From Daphnia carinata (lineage: Eukaryota; Arthropoda; Branchiopoda; Diplostraca; Daphniidae), in assembly GCF_022539665.2 (NCBI RefSeq), contig NC_081335.1, positions 2,170,001 to 2,234,000 of the forward strand: DNA of 64,000 nt, given 5' to 3'. How positions within the stretch are numbered: the stretch's first letter is position 1; every line of letters begins with the position of its first letter. A program made the position numbers and the translations under genes. The notes under the pieces were generated by a model. It saw only the letters and a list, made by a program, of their open reading frames with translations, did not search any database and was not told the DNA's origin. Of the stretch, positions 38,766-51,346 are shown piece after piece.

Positions 38766-41700
38766 ATCAAATGTATAAATAGCTCATCGACAGCTGGGCC
38801 GGACTTGCCAGTTTCTCAACTTCGATCGTTTCTAACCCAATCCCCCTGCCCTCACCCTGTACTCTCCCGTCTTCCTATTTTTTTTTTCTCATTTCTTTTA
38901 TTTTACAATCGTGTCAGCGCTACATCTTTTTGAATCGGCATCTACTTCTTTATAACGTATGAGACAAAATCGATATTTGCTCTTATTTGCTTTGATGATT
39001 TTTAGCAAGTGCTATTATTTATAGCCTGAATTTTTTATGTCTTATTTATTGATTTCGCACAAGCGAAACTTTCCTTCTTCTGTTTTCCTTTTATGACTAC
39101 CACTAGCTTATTTTTAAAAAAGAGAAGAAAAATGTACTCCTTTATTCTATTTTCCTTTGTCGAATTTGCGTGGCTTGTTAGACCTATAATAACACGTGCT
39201 TGTACAATTCATCTTACTGGAAAACAAACGAAAAATTCGAACAGAAGGAATAACAATCATATGCAAATATTTCCTTACCTTTCAGTAGGCTCTATTGTCA
39301 CAGTCTTGTCTTTTGCATTTCAGAAATTTTAGACGGGAAACGAGGAAGAAGAGTACTGTCATCAGTTGTCGCTAGATGTCGCTAGAGGAGTTGTCACTTC
39401 ATCCATCCATTCTTTTTCCTTTACGACCTTGGCCATATTCACACCAACGGTTACTGTGTTTGTTTATTTGTGAGGTTTTTCCCCCTCGTCTACATGATTA
39501 CGTTAAAATTAGCATGTGAAATGACAATGGAGATGTGCATTTGAAGAAGAACGTGACCTGTACAACAACATGACAAAATTCAACAATGCAAATTATTGGA
39601 GGAAATAGAGAAGAAAAAAACTGTTTTCCTCATTTCTGTATACTGTTTGTGACTGCGGCAGGTACGCGTATGACGTTTCGCTTTACACTGTGTTATCTAT
39701 TGTAACCCAACGTCACAGTACGTATATTATGCTGTGTGATATATTTTAGCATTGCTTGTACGGAAACCTAAAAGTCGTCGAGCCACTATCAGTAAATGTA
39801 GTTCCATTATATCGATTTGTTCCCCTTCTTTACGTTCGTCAGCTGCCATTCATATGAGAAAAGTGAACGTGGTATTCCAGCATTGGCATCCCAAAGATGT
39901 GTCATGTGCAACCAACTGACGATGGGAAAGAACATCATACATGATGAAGACTCACAAGAGGCTAAAGGGGGTAGGAATGCCGTAAATATTGGTTTGGAAC
40001 ATTCCCATAAACAGTTCTGCGGCCCCGGGACAGGTTGGAGGAATAACTGGATCGAATTACAGTTCCAGGATAGATACCGGCATCTACTTCATTTCTAGTT
40101 CTATATAATTTACGATATCCACTACATCAACAGCGAGGGGCAGGATCGTGGAACAGGCAAGCCAGTTTTTCTACGTGAATTAGGTGTCATCTTGTCATGC
40201 TTTTTTCTCTTTTTTTCAGGATTCTTGCAGAATCAAATATTCTGAGGCACCAATACTGCTGCCACGTAATAATCCAAGGTATGCCAGCCTAGATTGTCTA
40301 TTTCCAAGCATCTGCTCTGCTCATCACACAAGGTACGTTGTTCTGTAACGATACACAAAATCGCGCTGGAGCAGTATATCGAATGAGACGGCTATTCTTT
40401 CAAGGTACGCCTGGTAACTTGAACGAGAATTCCACAAAATCCATTGCTAAAACTTTCAGTGAACTTACTGCGAGATATTAACATATGGCAAAAGATTACA
40501 TAAATCCTATTCAATCTACCTTGCAGCCTGTAAATCGTCAGCAGAGTCACAATGCTGTCAACTAACCACTTGACGAAAGCTAACTTTACTCGTTTTCACA
40601 GCCATCACGCATCATTCATAATTCAATATGATGAAGCTGAACATAAACGTCAAACATTTCCATATACTTGTTGGAAAGTTTGATTAGTAGATCTGTTATT
40701 TCGCGTTCGCTACTTGAAGAATGATTTTCGTGTCAAACCGAAGCAAATACAGTATATCTGGTAGGCTGGTTAATTGCCAGTAGATTCCGGCGAATTTGAA
40801 AGTTGAACGCTGAACTTGCGTGAACGCAATGAGGTGACACAGTTTTTAGTTTATGTATTTTACACAATAACACACCAAAGCGAGTTTACCTTTTTGTAAT
40901 TACAGGAGATGGAGAATGAAAAGAACAACCGGAAAAAGCACGAAGGAGCAACATGAAGGGTAGAGAGAAGAACAAAGCAAGTCACGCCTTCTCGAAAAAA
41001 TCGTTCAACATCATCCGTATGCGTGCTGCGTTCAAGTAGAGAAGGGAAACTACATCGCTGATGATCGGATGCAGGATACACACACACAAAGGAAATAGGT
41101 ATGCCTTGGCGAGCAAGAGTATGTTTACTTATTACCCTTGTTGAAAGGCAACAGTGAGGCGCAATAAGACCCAGTAAAGAGAAGGAAACAAAAGGCCAGG
41201 AAATGTCAGGGTCCTTTCTAATGGAACTCAATATCTGCGTTTATCGTCGGTTGCAATTTAGTGCCCCATCGTTTCAAGTGTTTCAATGTTCTCTTTTCTT
41301 ATACAGCCAATCTTAGAAAGAAGAAAACAAGAAGGACATGTTATTGGTGGGAGTTGTCATATCCTCCATTTGCTGTGGACACGAGCTAAATTGTTCTCGC
41401 CATTCTCCTTAAATCTTTGATCGGGGCCCTCGACACCTTTGCTTTAATATAACGGAAATGGAAAAGTTAGAACGCCAACTCTAGTTTTGAAATCTGCCTT
41501 TTCGGCGCAGAGATTCAGACTTCTTGAAAAAAGAGAGAAAAATCCACGGAGAAGAGATACAGGAATGCTCGGTTTTCCATGGATGGACAGGGCCCAGACG
41601 ACATCCATTGAACATCGCACACACTGCCTCGTTGCGTACTAAGATTTCTATTTATATTATCGTGAAAGTTCATCTGTTCCACTATTTTATGCAATATCCT

Positions 41701-41950
41701 TTATCTCTTCAATCAACACAAATATCATGTAGTGCCATTTTTCGTGTTATCCTTTAAAAAAAAGTGTAAACCCTGTAACCAGGCTATATGATTTTACGCT
41801 ATTTGATTTTTCATTCTAAAATCATATCATTTCTAAAAATAAAGCTATTTGTTAAAGATATTTTCCGTCACTATCTTGTCCATTTTCTCCATCTTCTCGG
41901 GCTTATTTTCTTCTCAGGGTTAAAATTTGTACCACTCCTTTTTGACACTT
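38766..41950. other. RSF1 3' region and intergenic sequence, no gene seen
   Basis: 3.2 kb after the RSF1 stop. It begins with a pyrimidine-rich stretch that is probably the 3' untranslated region. The open frames (up to 123 codons on the minus strand at 40860-41231) are rich in Ser/Cys/Phe without domain character, so I leave them out as genes. Confidence 0.4.
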
Positions 41951-41959
41951 ATCAGTTCA

Positions 41960-44290
41960 AAATTTTAGAATATACTCAAAACTGAATGCTGCTTCCAGAA
42001 AAATTGTTCTTTTCTTCATTAAATCAATCTTTTTCGAAATACAGCAGATATTTGAAAACGCTAGCGCGCCAGTACGCTATGGCACAAAAAAGTGTCACTA
42101 ACAGCACTTTCTTTTCTTTTATTTTCAAAACGGCTGGTTTACGGAGAAAACTAATAGCTGAATCGAAAGCAGCGTTCAGTTTTCATTATACTGTGTGAGT
42201 TTCGTCGAATTCCAAGAGATGTCGTTTTTGGCCGATTTTGACAAAAGTAGGAAGGCTATAGCCTTCTCACTTTTTCATTTTTGGCCAAATTTAAAATTTG
42301 GCCAAAAATACATGGTTTCGATTCAGAATTGAATACAAATCACGGCAATCATGTTTATTTTTCAATTGGCCTTATAGTTTTTTAATTAAACGCAAAAAAC
42401 ACCGTGGGAAAATGGCCTCAAAAAACTGTAAAAAATGACACTCACTGGAATTGGTTGAAAATTTCAGAATATATTCAAAATTTAATGCTTGTTGCGGAGA
42501 AAATGTTATTTTTTGCATTAATTCAATCATTTTTTAAATACAGCGAATATTTGATGTCGCTAGCGCGCTAGTACGCTACGGCGCAAAAAAAGTGTCAGTA
42601 ACAGCACTTTGTTTTCTTTTATTTTCAAAACGGCTGGTTTAAGGAGAAAACCAATAGCTGAATCGAAAGCAGCGTTCAATTTTTATTTTACTGTGTGAGT
42701 TTCATCGAATTCCAAGAGATGTCGTTTTTGGCCGATTTTGACAAAAGTGGGAAGGCTATAGCCTTCTCACTTTTTCAATTTTGGCAAAATTTTAGATTTT
42801 GTTTTAAATACACGTTTTCGATGTAGCATTGAACGGACATCACGAATATGAGGGTTGTTTTCTCGTGGGACTCATAGTTTTTGAATAAAACGTAAAAAAC
42901 GGCAAAAGTTGCGTTAAAAAATAAGCCTGGGCTTATATTGTCGGGCTTAAAATTTTTTCCTATTAAAAAATAAAAGCATTAAATCTAGATAACTATAGAT
43001 GAATTTTAATCTAAAATAACCAAGGAATACGAAAATGGAAATTGTTTTTATTTAGAGTTTATAGTTTTGGAGTGATCTAAAATATAAAACTAGTGTGTGT
43101 GCGAATTGAAACCATTACTAGCGCGCCAGTACGCTACAGCACTAGCGTGACACATCAACCTTCTTTGATTATTCAAAAACTATAAACTCTACGTAAAAAC
43201 GACTTCCATTTTCATGTTCGTTGGTTAATTTTGAATCAGAATCGTATATAGTTATCTAGATTTAATGATATTATGTTTTTAATAGGAAAAAATTTTAAGC
43301 CCGACAAAATAAGCCCAACTAAATAAGCCCGACTTTCAGTTTTTTACGGTTAATTCAAAAAGTAGAAGGCTAATATAAAAATATACCCCATTTTAGTGAT
43401 CAGTAATCAATTTCGAATCGGAATAAAGTATTTTGAATGAAATCTAGGATTTGAAGGATTTGGAAAAGTAAGAAGGCTATAGCCTTCTCACTTTTTCAAT
43501 TTTGGCAAAATTTTAGATTTCGCTTTAAATACATGGTTTCGACGCAGAATTGAAAGGGCATCACGAATATGAGGATTGTTTTCTCGTGGGACTCATAGTT
43601 TTTGGATAAAACGTAAAAAACGGTAAAAGTTGGGTTAAAAAATAAGCCCGACTTTATCTTTCGGGCTTAAAATCTTTCCTATTAAAAACTAATATCATTA
43701 AATCTAGATAAATATACATGATTCTGATTTAAAATGAACCAAGGAACACGAAAATGGAATTTGCTTTTACGTAGAATTTATAATTTTGACGAAAGTGGGA
43801 AGGCTTTTTTCACTTTTTCTGGGAAGGAACTTTTTCATTTTTGGCCAAATTTTAAATTTTGTTTAAAATACATGATTTTGATTCAGAATTGAGTGCTTGT
43901 CACGGAAATCAATTTTATTTTTCAATAGGCTTTACAGTTTTAAAATTATACGTCAAAAACAAAAGTCGGGCTTATTTTGTCGGTCAGGCTTAAAATTTAT
44001 GCCTGCAAAAACTCGTTGGAATTGGGTGAAAATCACAGGATATACTCATAATTTAATGTTGATTCCAGGAAAATTTGTATCTTTTTCACTAAATCAATCG
44101 CTTTTTAAATATATTGAATATTTGATATAACGATAGCGCTGTGGCGTACGGGCACAATGGCGAGTACTGGCGCTCTAGCGCTATGTCAAATAATCGGCAT
44201 ATTTCAAAAACATTTGACTTAATTTAAAAATTGCAATTTTACTGAATAAGTATTCAATTTTGAATATACCCTGTAATTTTCACCCAATTC
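41960..44290. repeat. Cluster of nested foldback and direct repeats
   Basis: A direct repeat of about 310 bp (41975-42290 and 42475-42790; period 500 bp) includes GCGCCAGTACGCTA, AACGGCTGGTTTA and GATGTCGTTTTTGGCCGATT. A second direct pair lies at about 42800-43075 and 43510-43785. 42950-43075 is also repeated as an inverted copy at 43170-43290, centred on CTAGCGCGCCAGTACGCTAC. The motif AAGCCCGAC or its complement GTCGGGCTT recurs near 42945, 43300, 43650 and 43970. These motifs link the cluster to the foldback at 15606-16135. There is no transposase frame. Likely a non-autonomous family that inserts into itself. Confidence 0.75.
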
Positions 44291-45403
44291 CACGCAAATT
44301 TAAAACAATCAATGATGACGTAAAACAACGAATCACATACATGAAGCAAAGGTTACCATGCTTACATGCGTTCTCTATATTAACACTGAAGATGTCCCAC
44401 GAACCTGGATTTAGTTTTTGAAGTTCCCATTTTTCTTTCCTTTATTTATCAAGATTCAAAGTGGAATTGCGTGGGATGTTGGGAGAGGATTTGATTATCG
44501 AATTCCGATGCGACGTTCTCTCCCCTCTTTCCATCTCCGGTATCCGGATTTCCTCTTTTCCCGCCATCTCCACCCCAAACATAGCGAGAGTCGCAATCAC
44601 AATAATAGTAATAATGATAATAGAAAAAGAAACGAGGAAGAAAAAGGAGAAAAATTAATTCAATAACAGCATTAATAACAAGAGAAAATGGTTGAGTATG
44701 TCAACACGGAGGAAAAGAAAGAGAACGCTGAAACGAATTTGGCTATAAACAGATGACTGCACCTTATTATAAATCGCGGATATCACGACTAGTGTTTATA
44801 GAGTGACATCTAAAACCTATAACAATATAAGCCGAGAGAGACGGCCCGCCATAACAGTGAACTTGAAATTTTCCAATTCCAACGTCTCATCTGTTCTTTT
44901 TTGTTTTCTTTTCCTCTTTCTCTTTTTTTACTGCCATCTTGACGAGCCCAGATTGCCCATCGATCGGCAATTACCAAGGGCCTGTAGACTGTAGTAGACT
45001 GCTGGTTCTGACGGCCGTTAAAGAACAGCTGTGCATCTACATAACCTTTTTTTTATCCATTCTCTTGTGAATTTGGTTGTTGGAATTTTACTATTCGCCT
45101 TCCTGGGCCCATGGTGAAAGCCATCTATCACAGCGAAGAACTGGGGTTTACTTTATTCAAAGAAAAAAGTGTGTATAACTTGATGGATCGTCATCTTTAC
45201 AAGCGCCCACGCCGAAAGTCCAACAGACTGTGTAAAAATAGCCATGGGACCCGTTTACATGTGCCAACAAAAAATGTTTCCTTCTTTCTATCAAAATAAA
45301 AAAAATGTGTGCATGAACTTTCATGTCAAGTCGAATCTCATGGAAATCATGCCAAATGCTCCATTCGCACACTGGTCTACATGTAAGTAAGTCTACCATG
45401 GAT
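44291..45403. other. Intergenic, no gene seen
   Basis: 1.1 kb of spacer. A purine-rich run at about 44620-44660 and several short T-rich tracts are the only features noticed. Confidence 0.4.
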
Positions 45404-45918
45404 TTAAGATTGTTGGCACCATTTTCGTTTTGAGCACTTATCGTTAATGCCACACCATCGGATTTTTTTAAAGTCTAAAAACAAAAGAATACGAAAACTG
45501 GAGAACTTTTGTAACCTGGTCGATAAATGTTGTACGCCGCAAAAGGGATGAAAACGTGGTCGTCAAAAAGCCAACCAAAATCCATGTTTTTATTAATGTA
45601 AATTTTTGAAACGAAACCTTTTGACTGTTGAGGAATGGCTAGATTTTCGTCTTGATTGCTAGCAGCCACGTAGGGGTTCGGGACTCTTATTTGAGGAACA
45701 CGGGCAATCGAACTCTTCTTCTTTTTTCCCTCCTGCTGATTACGCCGTTGTCGATGTCCGAGCGATTGACCAGTGATCGGTCCAGCTTCTAACCGGGAGA
45801 TCGAGAGAAATTGATTGAAAAATTCCTTTGGCAGAGACGATCGATTTCCGTTCAGTAATGTTAGGTATAACAGGGATGTAGCAAAAATATAGGTAGCTAT
45901 CGGAAGAGCGTTTTGCAC
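45404..45918 (-). CDS. Small secreted basic protein with a CX5CX5C tail, family unknown
   Basis: Two exons on the minus strand: 45918-45516 and 45474-45404, 474 nt, 157 aa. The start MQNALPIATYIFATSLLYLT is a good signal peptide. The middle is basic (HRQRRNQQEGKKKKSS), offering dibasic cleavage sites. The intron is only 41 bp, with donor GTTAC and acceptor TTTTTAG. Exon 2 reads DFKKIRWCGINDKCSKRKWC and ends four residues later, giving three cysteines spaced CX5CX5C. Without the intron the frame would end at a hydrophobic stretch a few codons later, so the spliced form is preferred. The layout resembles a neuropeptide or small hormone precursor, but I do not recognise the peptide and could be wrong that it is one. 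Confidence 0.5.
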
Positions 45919-48900
45919 AATTTAGACTGGCTCCGCGTTCTGTATCCACGGCTCCGGATTTTGCCACATCTAATTAAGCCAGCAGACATTTCACAATCAA
46001 TTATACTAAAGCAGCTTTTCCCTTTTTGCCTGTATATTATTCTATCCGGTCGCATGCCGTTCCCTGTCGCGTTTGGCTGTGCGTGTTGATACAAAAGTTA
46101 TACGCACTTCAATGCTCAACTTAGCCGTTCCGCGAAAAGGATTGACGTCGTGAGGGCTTCACGTCATCATCGATTCATTTCCTATCAGATAAATGATAAG
46201 AAGCACTCGCAACTTGGCCAGTGGTGAGAATGGAACTTCCCATCAGTTCATACATGAAAGACGCGGGAGTGCGCTGTTTATAATTCACGGGTTCGACAGG
46301 TGTGAATAAATCATGTTGGTAACCTGAACGAATCGTGAAATAAAGCCCTAGGACGCAGTACTCTTTACATATTTTAACATTATATCATAAAATAACTTAA
46401 ACAAGCACACACAAAAAAAATCTTTTGGTTTATCACTAAAAATTTGAGTTCGTCCTTCGTATTTTATATCTCTTAAAAAACAATAAAATATGAGGGAAAA
46501 AAGGCCTGATCTTCTGCACCGGACTTTTATAGAAAAGCTTTTTATTTCTTTTGAAGTCAAGCCAGCAACAGCCGATAAGTTATAGGGGAGAGAAACTGGT
46601 CGCTAGAAAAAATAGTCGACTCTTTTTGTTCAGGACGTCCTTTTTTTTGTCCTTCTTTTCTCAACGACAATCGAAAGAAAGGCCAACTTCTTTGGATGGC
46701 TATTCTTTTTTTTTTTCTATGTATGTTATTTTTTTTTCTTTGTCAATGTGTGCGCAACCGTCATTAAGACGTGTCCGCCCAGCACAATTTTTCTGGCTGT
46801 GACTTTGAATCGATTGGCTACAAACACTCTTAACGGACGTAATATTTTGTTGATTTTTCTTTTACCGACTTTCTCTCACATTTTGTGTCTCCCCGCCAAA
46901 TCATGTACTCCAGATTGGCGAAATAAAATCCAAACTTTCCTACATTACATAGTAAATCGCTGTAGTCATTCAATCCTCTTTTATTTCTCCCTGATCGAAC
47001 AACAGTCTGATTTGGACAACAGCGAAGCAAACTCCACAGATTCTCAATCTTTCATGCCACACACGTGGATTGCAGCGTATGGTGAAATCTATAGTCTTTC
47101 CTCGTCATGTACAACTCCTTTGGTATATAAATTTCGTTCAAGTTGCAGGAAGAGCTTGAAAGCGGTGTGGATATAGTGCGGCATCATCAAGACAAAAGGA
47201 AGGAAGTTGTTGAGCTTCGTCTCTCTCAATGCACTCCGAAATCTTCCCACAGCAGTTAGCAGTACGTAGGCCACAGAGAATGACTGCCTTTTTTTTTTTG
47301 TTTCACTGAGTAATGCCGACTGTAGGAACGGTAGTCTATCCAGCCAAAGACCAAATGAAGAAATGATGGACGCAACCCAAGCGACGAAGACCTTCATTCT
47401 GAATGTAAGAGTCTAAGAACGAGAGAGAGAGAGAGAGAGACAGAGACGGGAGTCTAGAGAACTCGGTTGGCTGAAGCCACGATCGATAACTTACAAACGA
47501 GAAACGTTCATGCTCGAGATGGAGATGAGGGAAAGAGAGAGAGAGTCTGTCTTCTATATACCCATCTCTCTTCACATCTCTCGTTCTCTTGGTGCACCGA
47601 CACGCTCCACGTCTAGCATGTGCAGTACAGCGTGAGCGATGCACCAAGTCGTCAAGAATCTCCCTTCATTAACGGCTTGGAGAGCGGGACAGAGAAAAGA
47701 GAGAAAAATCTTTTGTTTAATTTCTCTTTGTGTGGAAAGAAGAGTTGTGTTGTTGTTGTTTGCTGTTTGTCTATATGTCTTCTTTTCTTCGACGGTGGGT
47801 GGGGTTGATTATATTACCCCAAGAATAACAGAGAACTGCGTGACCCGTTCTCATCAATCACTGTGCCCACGAAAACATGCTGAAAATTGATGGCGTAGAT
47901 ATCTACTAATTGAACGTATATACAACATATACAGAGTATCAAAGTGGGACATTAACCCCTCTCCCCCCTCCCATAGGTAGTGGATATAAATCGGTCAACA
48001 GTTTTGATCTGATGGCGTCTTACAGTGTTGAATGATGTGTTTGTTGATCCCTTCGAGTTTTGGCTTGTACGGCCAAAGGGGGGGAGACGGACGAAACGTT
48101 ACAATGTTGCGTAGATGAAGCACTGCCTGTATTCTCCTTTTCCCTGTCGCCCTTTACAGAGAACGGGAGTCAAAAGCATATACTTTATGGATACGCATAT
48201 ACCGCCCTCCCCTCTCGCTTCTCTATGGAGTAGACACACAGTGTGTGTGTGCGTGTGTGTGTGTACAAGTGTAGTGTGTATATAAACACGATGAAGAAGG
48301 AGAGACTAAGAAACGACACATACGCAGGCGTGTTGTTGCTACATATCCAAAAGGGGGTGGCAACGCAGAAGGAGTGTATATCGGCGCCAAGCCGAATCCT
48401 CCAAGCACTCAGTTGGTCACGACGCTTTTCATCGTTCAGCTGTTTATTGTTATTTTCTCATCAAATTGTCTTAAACGTCCGAGTTTGTTGCTCTTCGCTT
48501 TCAACTCTATCAGAATTCCTATTTCTACTTGAATTATACAGCCATTCATTATTGGTAAGTGACAATGTTATTCTTCTGGATGAAAAGCGGTACACGCTTT
48601 AATTGCCCTTTAAATCACGGAACAACATGTTCCGAATACTGGTAGAAGATTTAAGGCATTGCTCTGTTTGTTTAGGATTTCACCGAGAATGTCTTTATCC
48701 TAGGTATTCAAATGAACAGCAATTTTTTTCTGAGCCACGTCGCTGGTTTACTATAAGTAGTTTTCCCGACGCTACCAAAAACACGGTCGGCGTGAGCGTT
48801 TACATACGCGCCGCATCAAAGTTTTGCTGCATCTTGTTCTAGAAAATCAAAAGTGTGCCGAGTACCGAAACCAAGTTCAGCTACTGCATATATTTATTCT

Positions 48901-51080
48901 CCCACAACATCTTTCACGTACAGATCGTTCTGTACACTCCGCTAATTCTCCAGAATTGTTTTTACGTTGCCAAATCACGAAATCGAGGATCGTAATACAA
49001 CATTCACGATGTTCACAGTCCCGAAGCTTTTCCTTCATCATGTACTTATATGTAAAGCAGGTCTTCAAGTGAACGGTGTGAAGCGTATAGACACAGAGGC
49101 CCTGGCTGACCGTTAAGTAGTATTTGGAACCCCATGACTGCGTCCTACTGAGGGATTGATGGAGTCCAGCTGCCAGAGCGGATGGGCATTTTCCTCCAGG
49201 GAGGGATGAAAGCTTTTGAGAGGTCGTCGAGATTGTAACAAGTCGATCGCTGGGGATCTATACAGACTACATTTGCATTGATTCTAATATGGCAAGAAAC
49301 ACACGGAAATCTAGAACCGTTTCCTCCTTCCAAGTTTGGGAGAGCGTCCAAATTTCAACTTGTTTCGTAGCACAATTGACATTTTCAATTCCTTTCTGTA
49401 ATCCCCGTAGAAATAACGATAGTAAGCTTCGTTGTGCAAGAGGGTGATGCCTTTTACAATCAACACGATCCTCCACTTGTGATTGTGTTTGTTTTGGGTC
49501 GATGGATTGATAGCACTGTTCGGATTTCAACTCTGATCGGGCTATATCGTCAACAGCTCGTTATGCAGCCGTAGTTACGAAGGCGCCTTGTTATCATACG
49601 ATGCTCTAATATATACATCGCTGATTCAGATGCTCTGGCTTCTTGTCAAGTGCCTGTCCTCATCTCTGACTGCAGAATTGTCCGGTAAAATGAGAATATC
49701 AGAAGACGAATGATATATACAGAGAATCGTAAATCAAAATATGAAAAGCAAGGTTAGAGAGAAGACTGGCAAATCAAGCAAACCATGACGAGGAGAAGAG
49801 AAGAAGAGAACAAACGACGGGGCATCAATGCGTTTCGGGTGATTAGCCTTAGATAACGACTCCCCGTCGCATCACTACCTTCTTTCATTATTCCTCTATA
49901 CCGTCGATATAAAAACAACTACTCGGAAAGGAACTTGACGATTCGCGGAATATCCATTGTGAAACGTTCGCATAGAAACTAAGAAAAGATAAAGAAGCAA
50001 ACTGTCATTCTTATTATGATTGTTATGTTATAGGGAAAAAGCTTTGCCATGGCTTATTGGCGAAACGAAGTATACATATAACAGGCTATTACCTCGGTTC
50101 GCTTTTGAATCCCATTATTTACCTGCCTTTCTTACTTACAGCCTCTCTCCGTACAATGCAAAGGGACCAATGAAAATTGCACAGCAGCTCTGAGAGGACA
50201 AGTGGATGGGTAATTCCAAAAAGCTTTCAGACTTCTTTACCGAGTCTCATGGACGCGTGCATTCGAAACGGCAAAGTTAGAACGGAAATAAAAAATTGGC
50301 AAGCCTAGTTTTTTATTTCGGATATTAAATAGAAACTAAAGTGTATTCTGCATAGCCGACGGTGAAACAAGTGAATAGCATAACCTATTCTTGCTATATA
50401 CGCACAAACAGACACATAGTATGTGTTGCCGCAAGGGCTGGAGCGAATAGTTGAATATTGAATCACTCCACGTTCGCTCTGTTTTTGCGCTGCAATGTCA
50501 ATCGTGACGTCAATCCACCAGGCACTGAAATATGGTGATGAGCTAATCCCGTCGGGACGGTACTTTGCACGTTCACGCTGGCGTCGTATGTACGCGTGCC
50601 TCGTTTTCCTATCGGTTGTTGAGAAAATGCTTTGTTTCATTATTCATGTTGTCCAGTTACGTCAGTTTGAGAACACCCGTTTGACTTAGGCCCCCATAAA
50701 GATGCTCATGCCTCTTGTAATATCAAGAAAAAAGTTTTAAAAAATGAAATAAAATATTTTGCACAGGGTAATCCGTATAATAAACTTGGACTTCTTTTTT
50801 CTTCCTTCTTTCTCGGTATGTTATTTCTGGGTATCATTTAGATACGTCTTCATCCCTTAATGCGCTGAGACATCATTATATTCCACTGATGATGGTTGTG
50901 ATAGATACTAGCTTTTTTAAGGACCTTTTTTCAACCAATAAAACTCATATAATGAAGCACAAACATCTTCATTATTTAAAAAGAAGCTCAAATATCAGTT
51001 GCCTACTGCGAAATGAGTGTGGGCCACTATCTTGCTGTTTGCTCAAGTGTGCACTAAAGACGGGAGATCACATAAGAGTC
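45919..51080. other. Intergenic region with microsatellites, no gene seen
   Basis: 5.2 kb. A GA microsatellite lies at about 47420-47445 and a GT microsatellite at about 48240-48265. Long T runs occur at 46700-46740. Open frames up to 142 codons (46748-47176) have no domain character. Parts may be regulatory sequence for the EGF-repeat gene or untranslated exons; nothing in the sequence decides this. Confidence 0.4.
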
Positions 51081-51088
51081 TATAAAAG
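51081..51088 (+). promoter_or_regulatory. TATA box candidate for the EGF-repeat gene
   Basis: TATAAAAG lies 266 bp upstream of the start codon at 51347, a normal distance for a TATA promoter with a 5' untranslated region of about 230 bp. No strict initiator was identified 25-35 bp downstream. Confidence 0.4.
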
Positions 51089-51346
51089 CTTATCTCGTGT
51101 ATTATAGAGGGATGATTGAAGCCAGATAGATGAGACTCTTTATTGTCTTATTGTTTTGCCATACTTGATGTTTCCAGGTGCTGCCCGTCCTGGTGGAAAG
51201 GGCTTGGAGACCGGCCTGATTGAATAGTGCAAGGTTGGAAACTATACAGGCATCTATAATACCAGCAACTACATAAACTACGACTGGAATTCACTCATCG
51301 TGGTTACTTCTTTTTTTGCCACCCGTCTAAAAGCAAAAAAACAAAA

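Noticed and set aside
40860-41231. 123-codon minus-strand frame after RSF1
   Set aside because: Cys/Ser/Phe-rich composition without pattern; nothing supports expression.
46748-47176. 142-codon frame in the 46-51 kb spacer
   Set aside because: No signal, domain or family likeness, and no splice partners. Probably chance.
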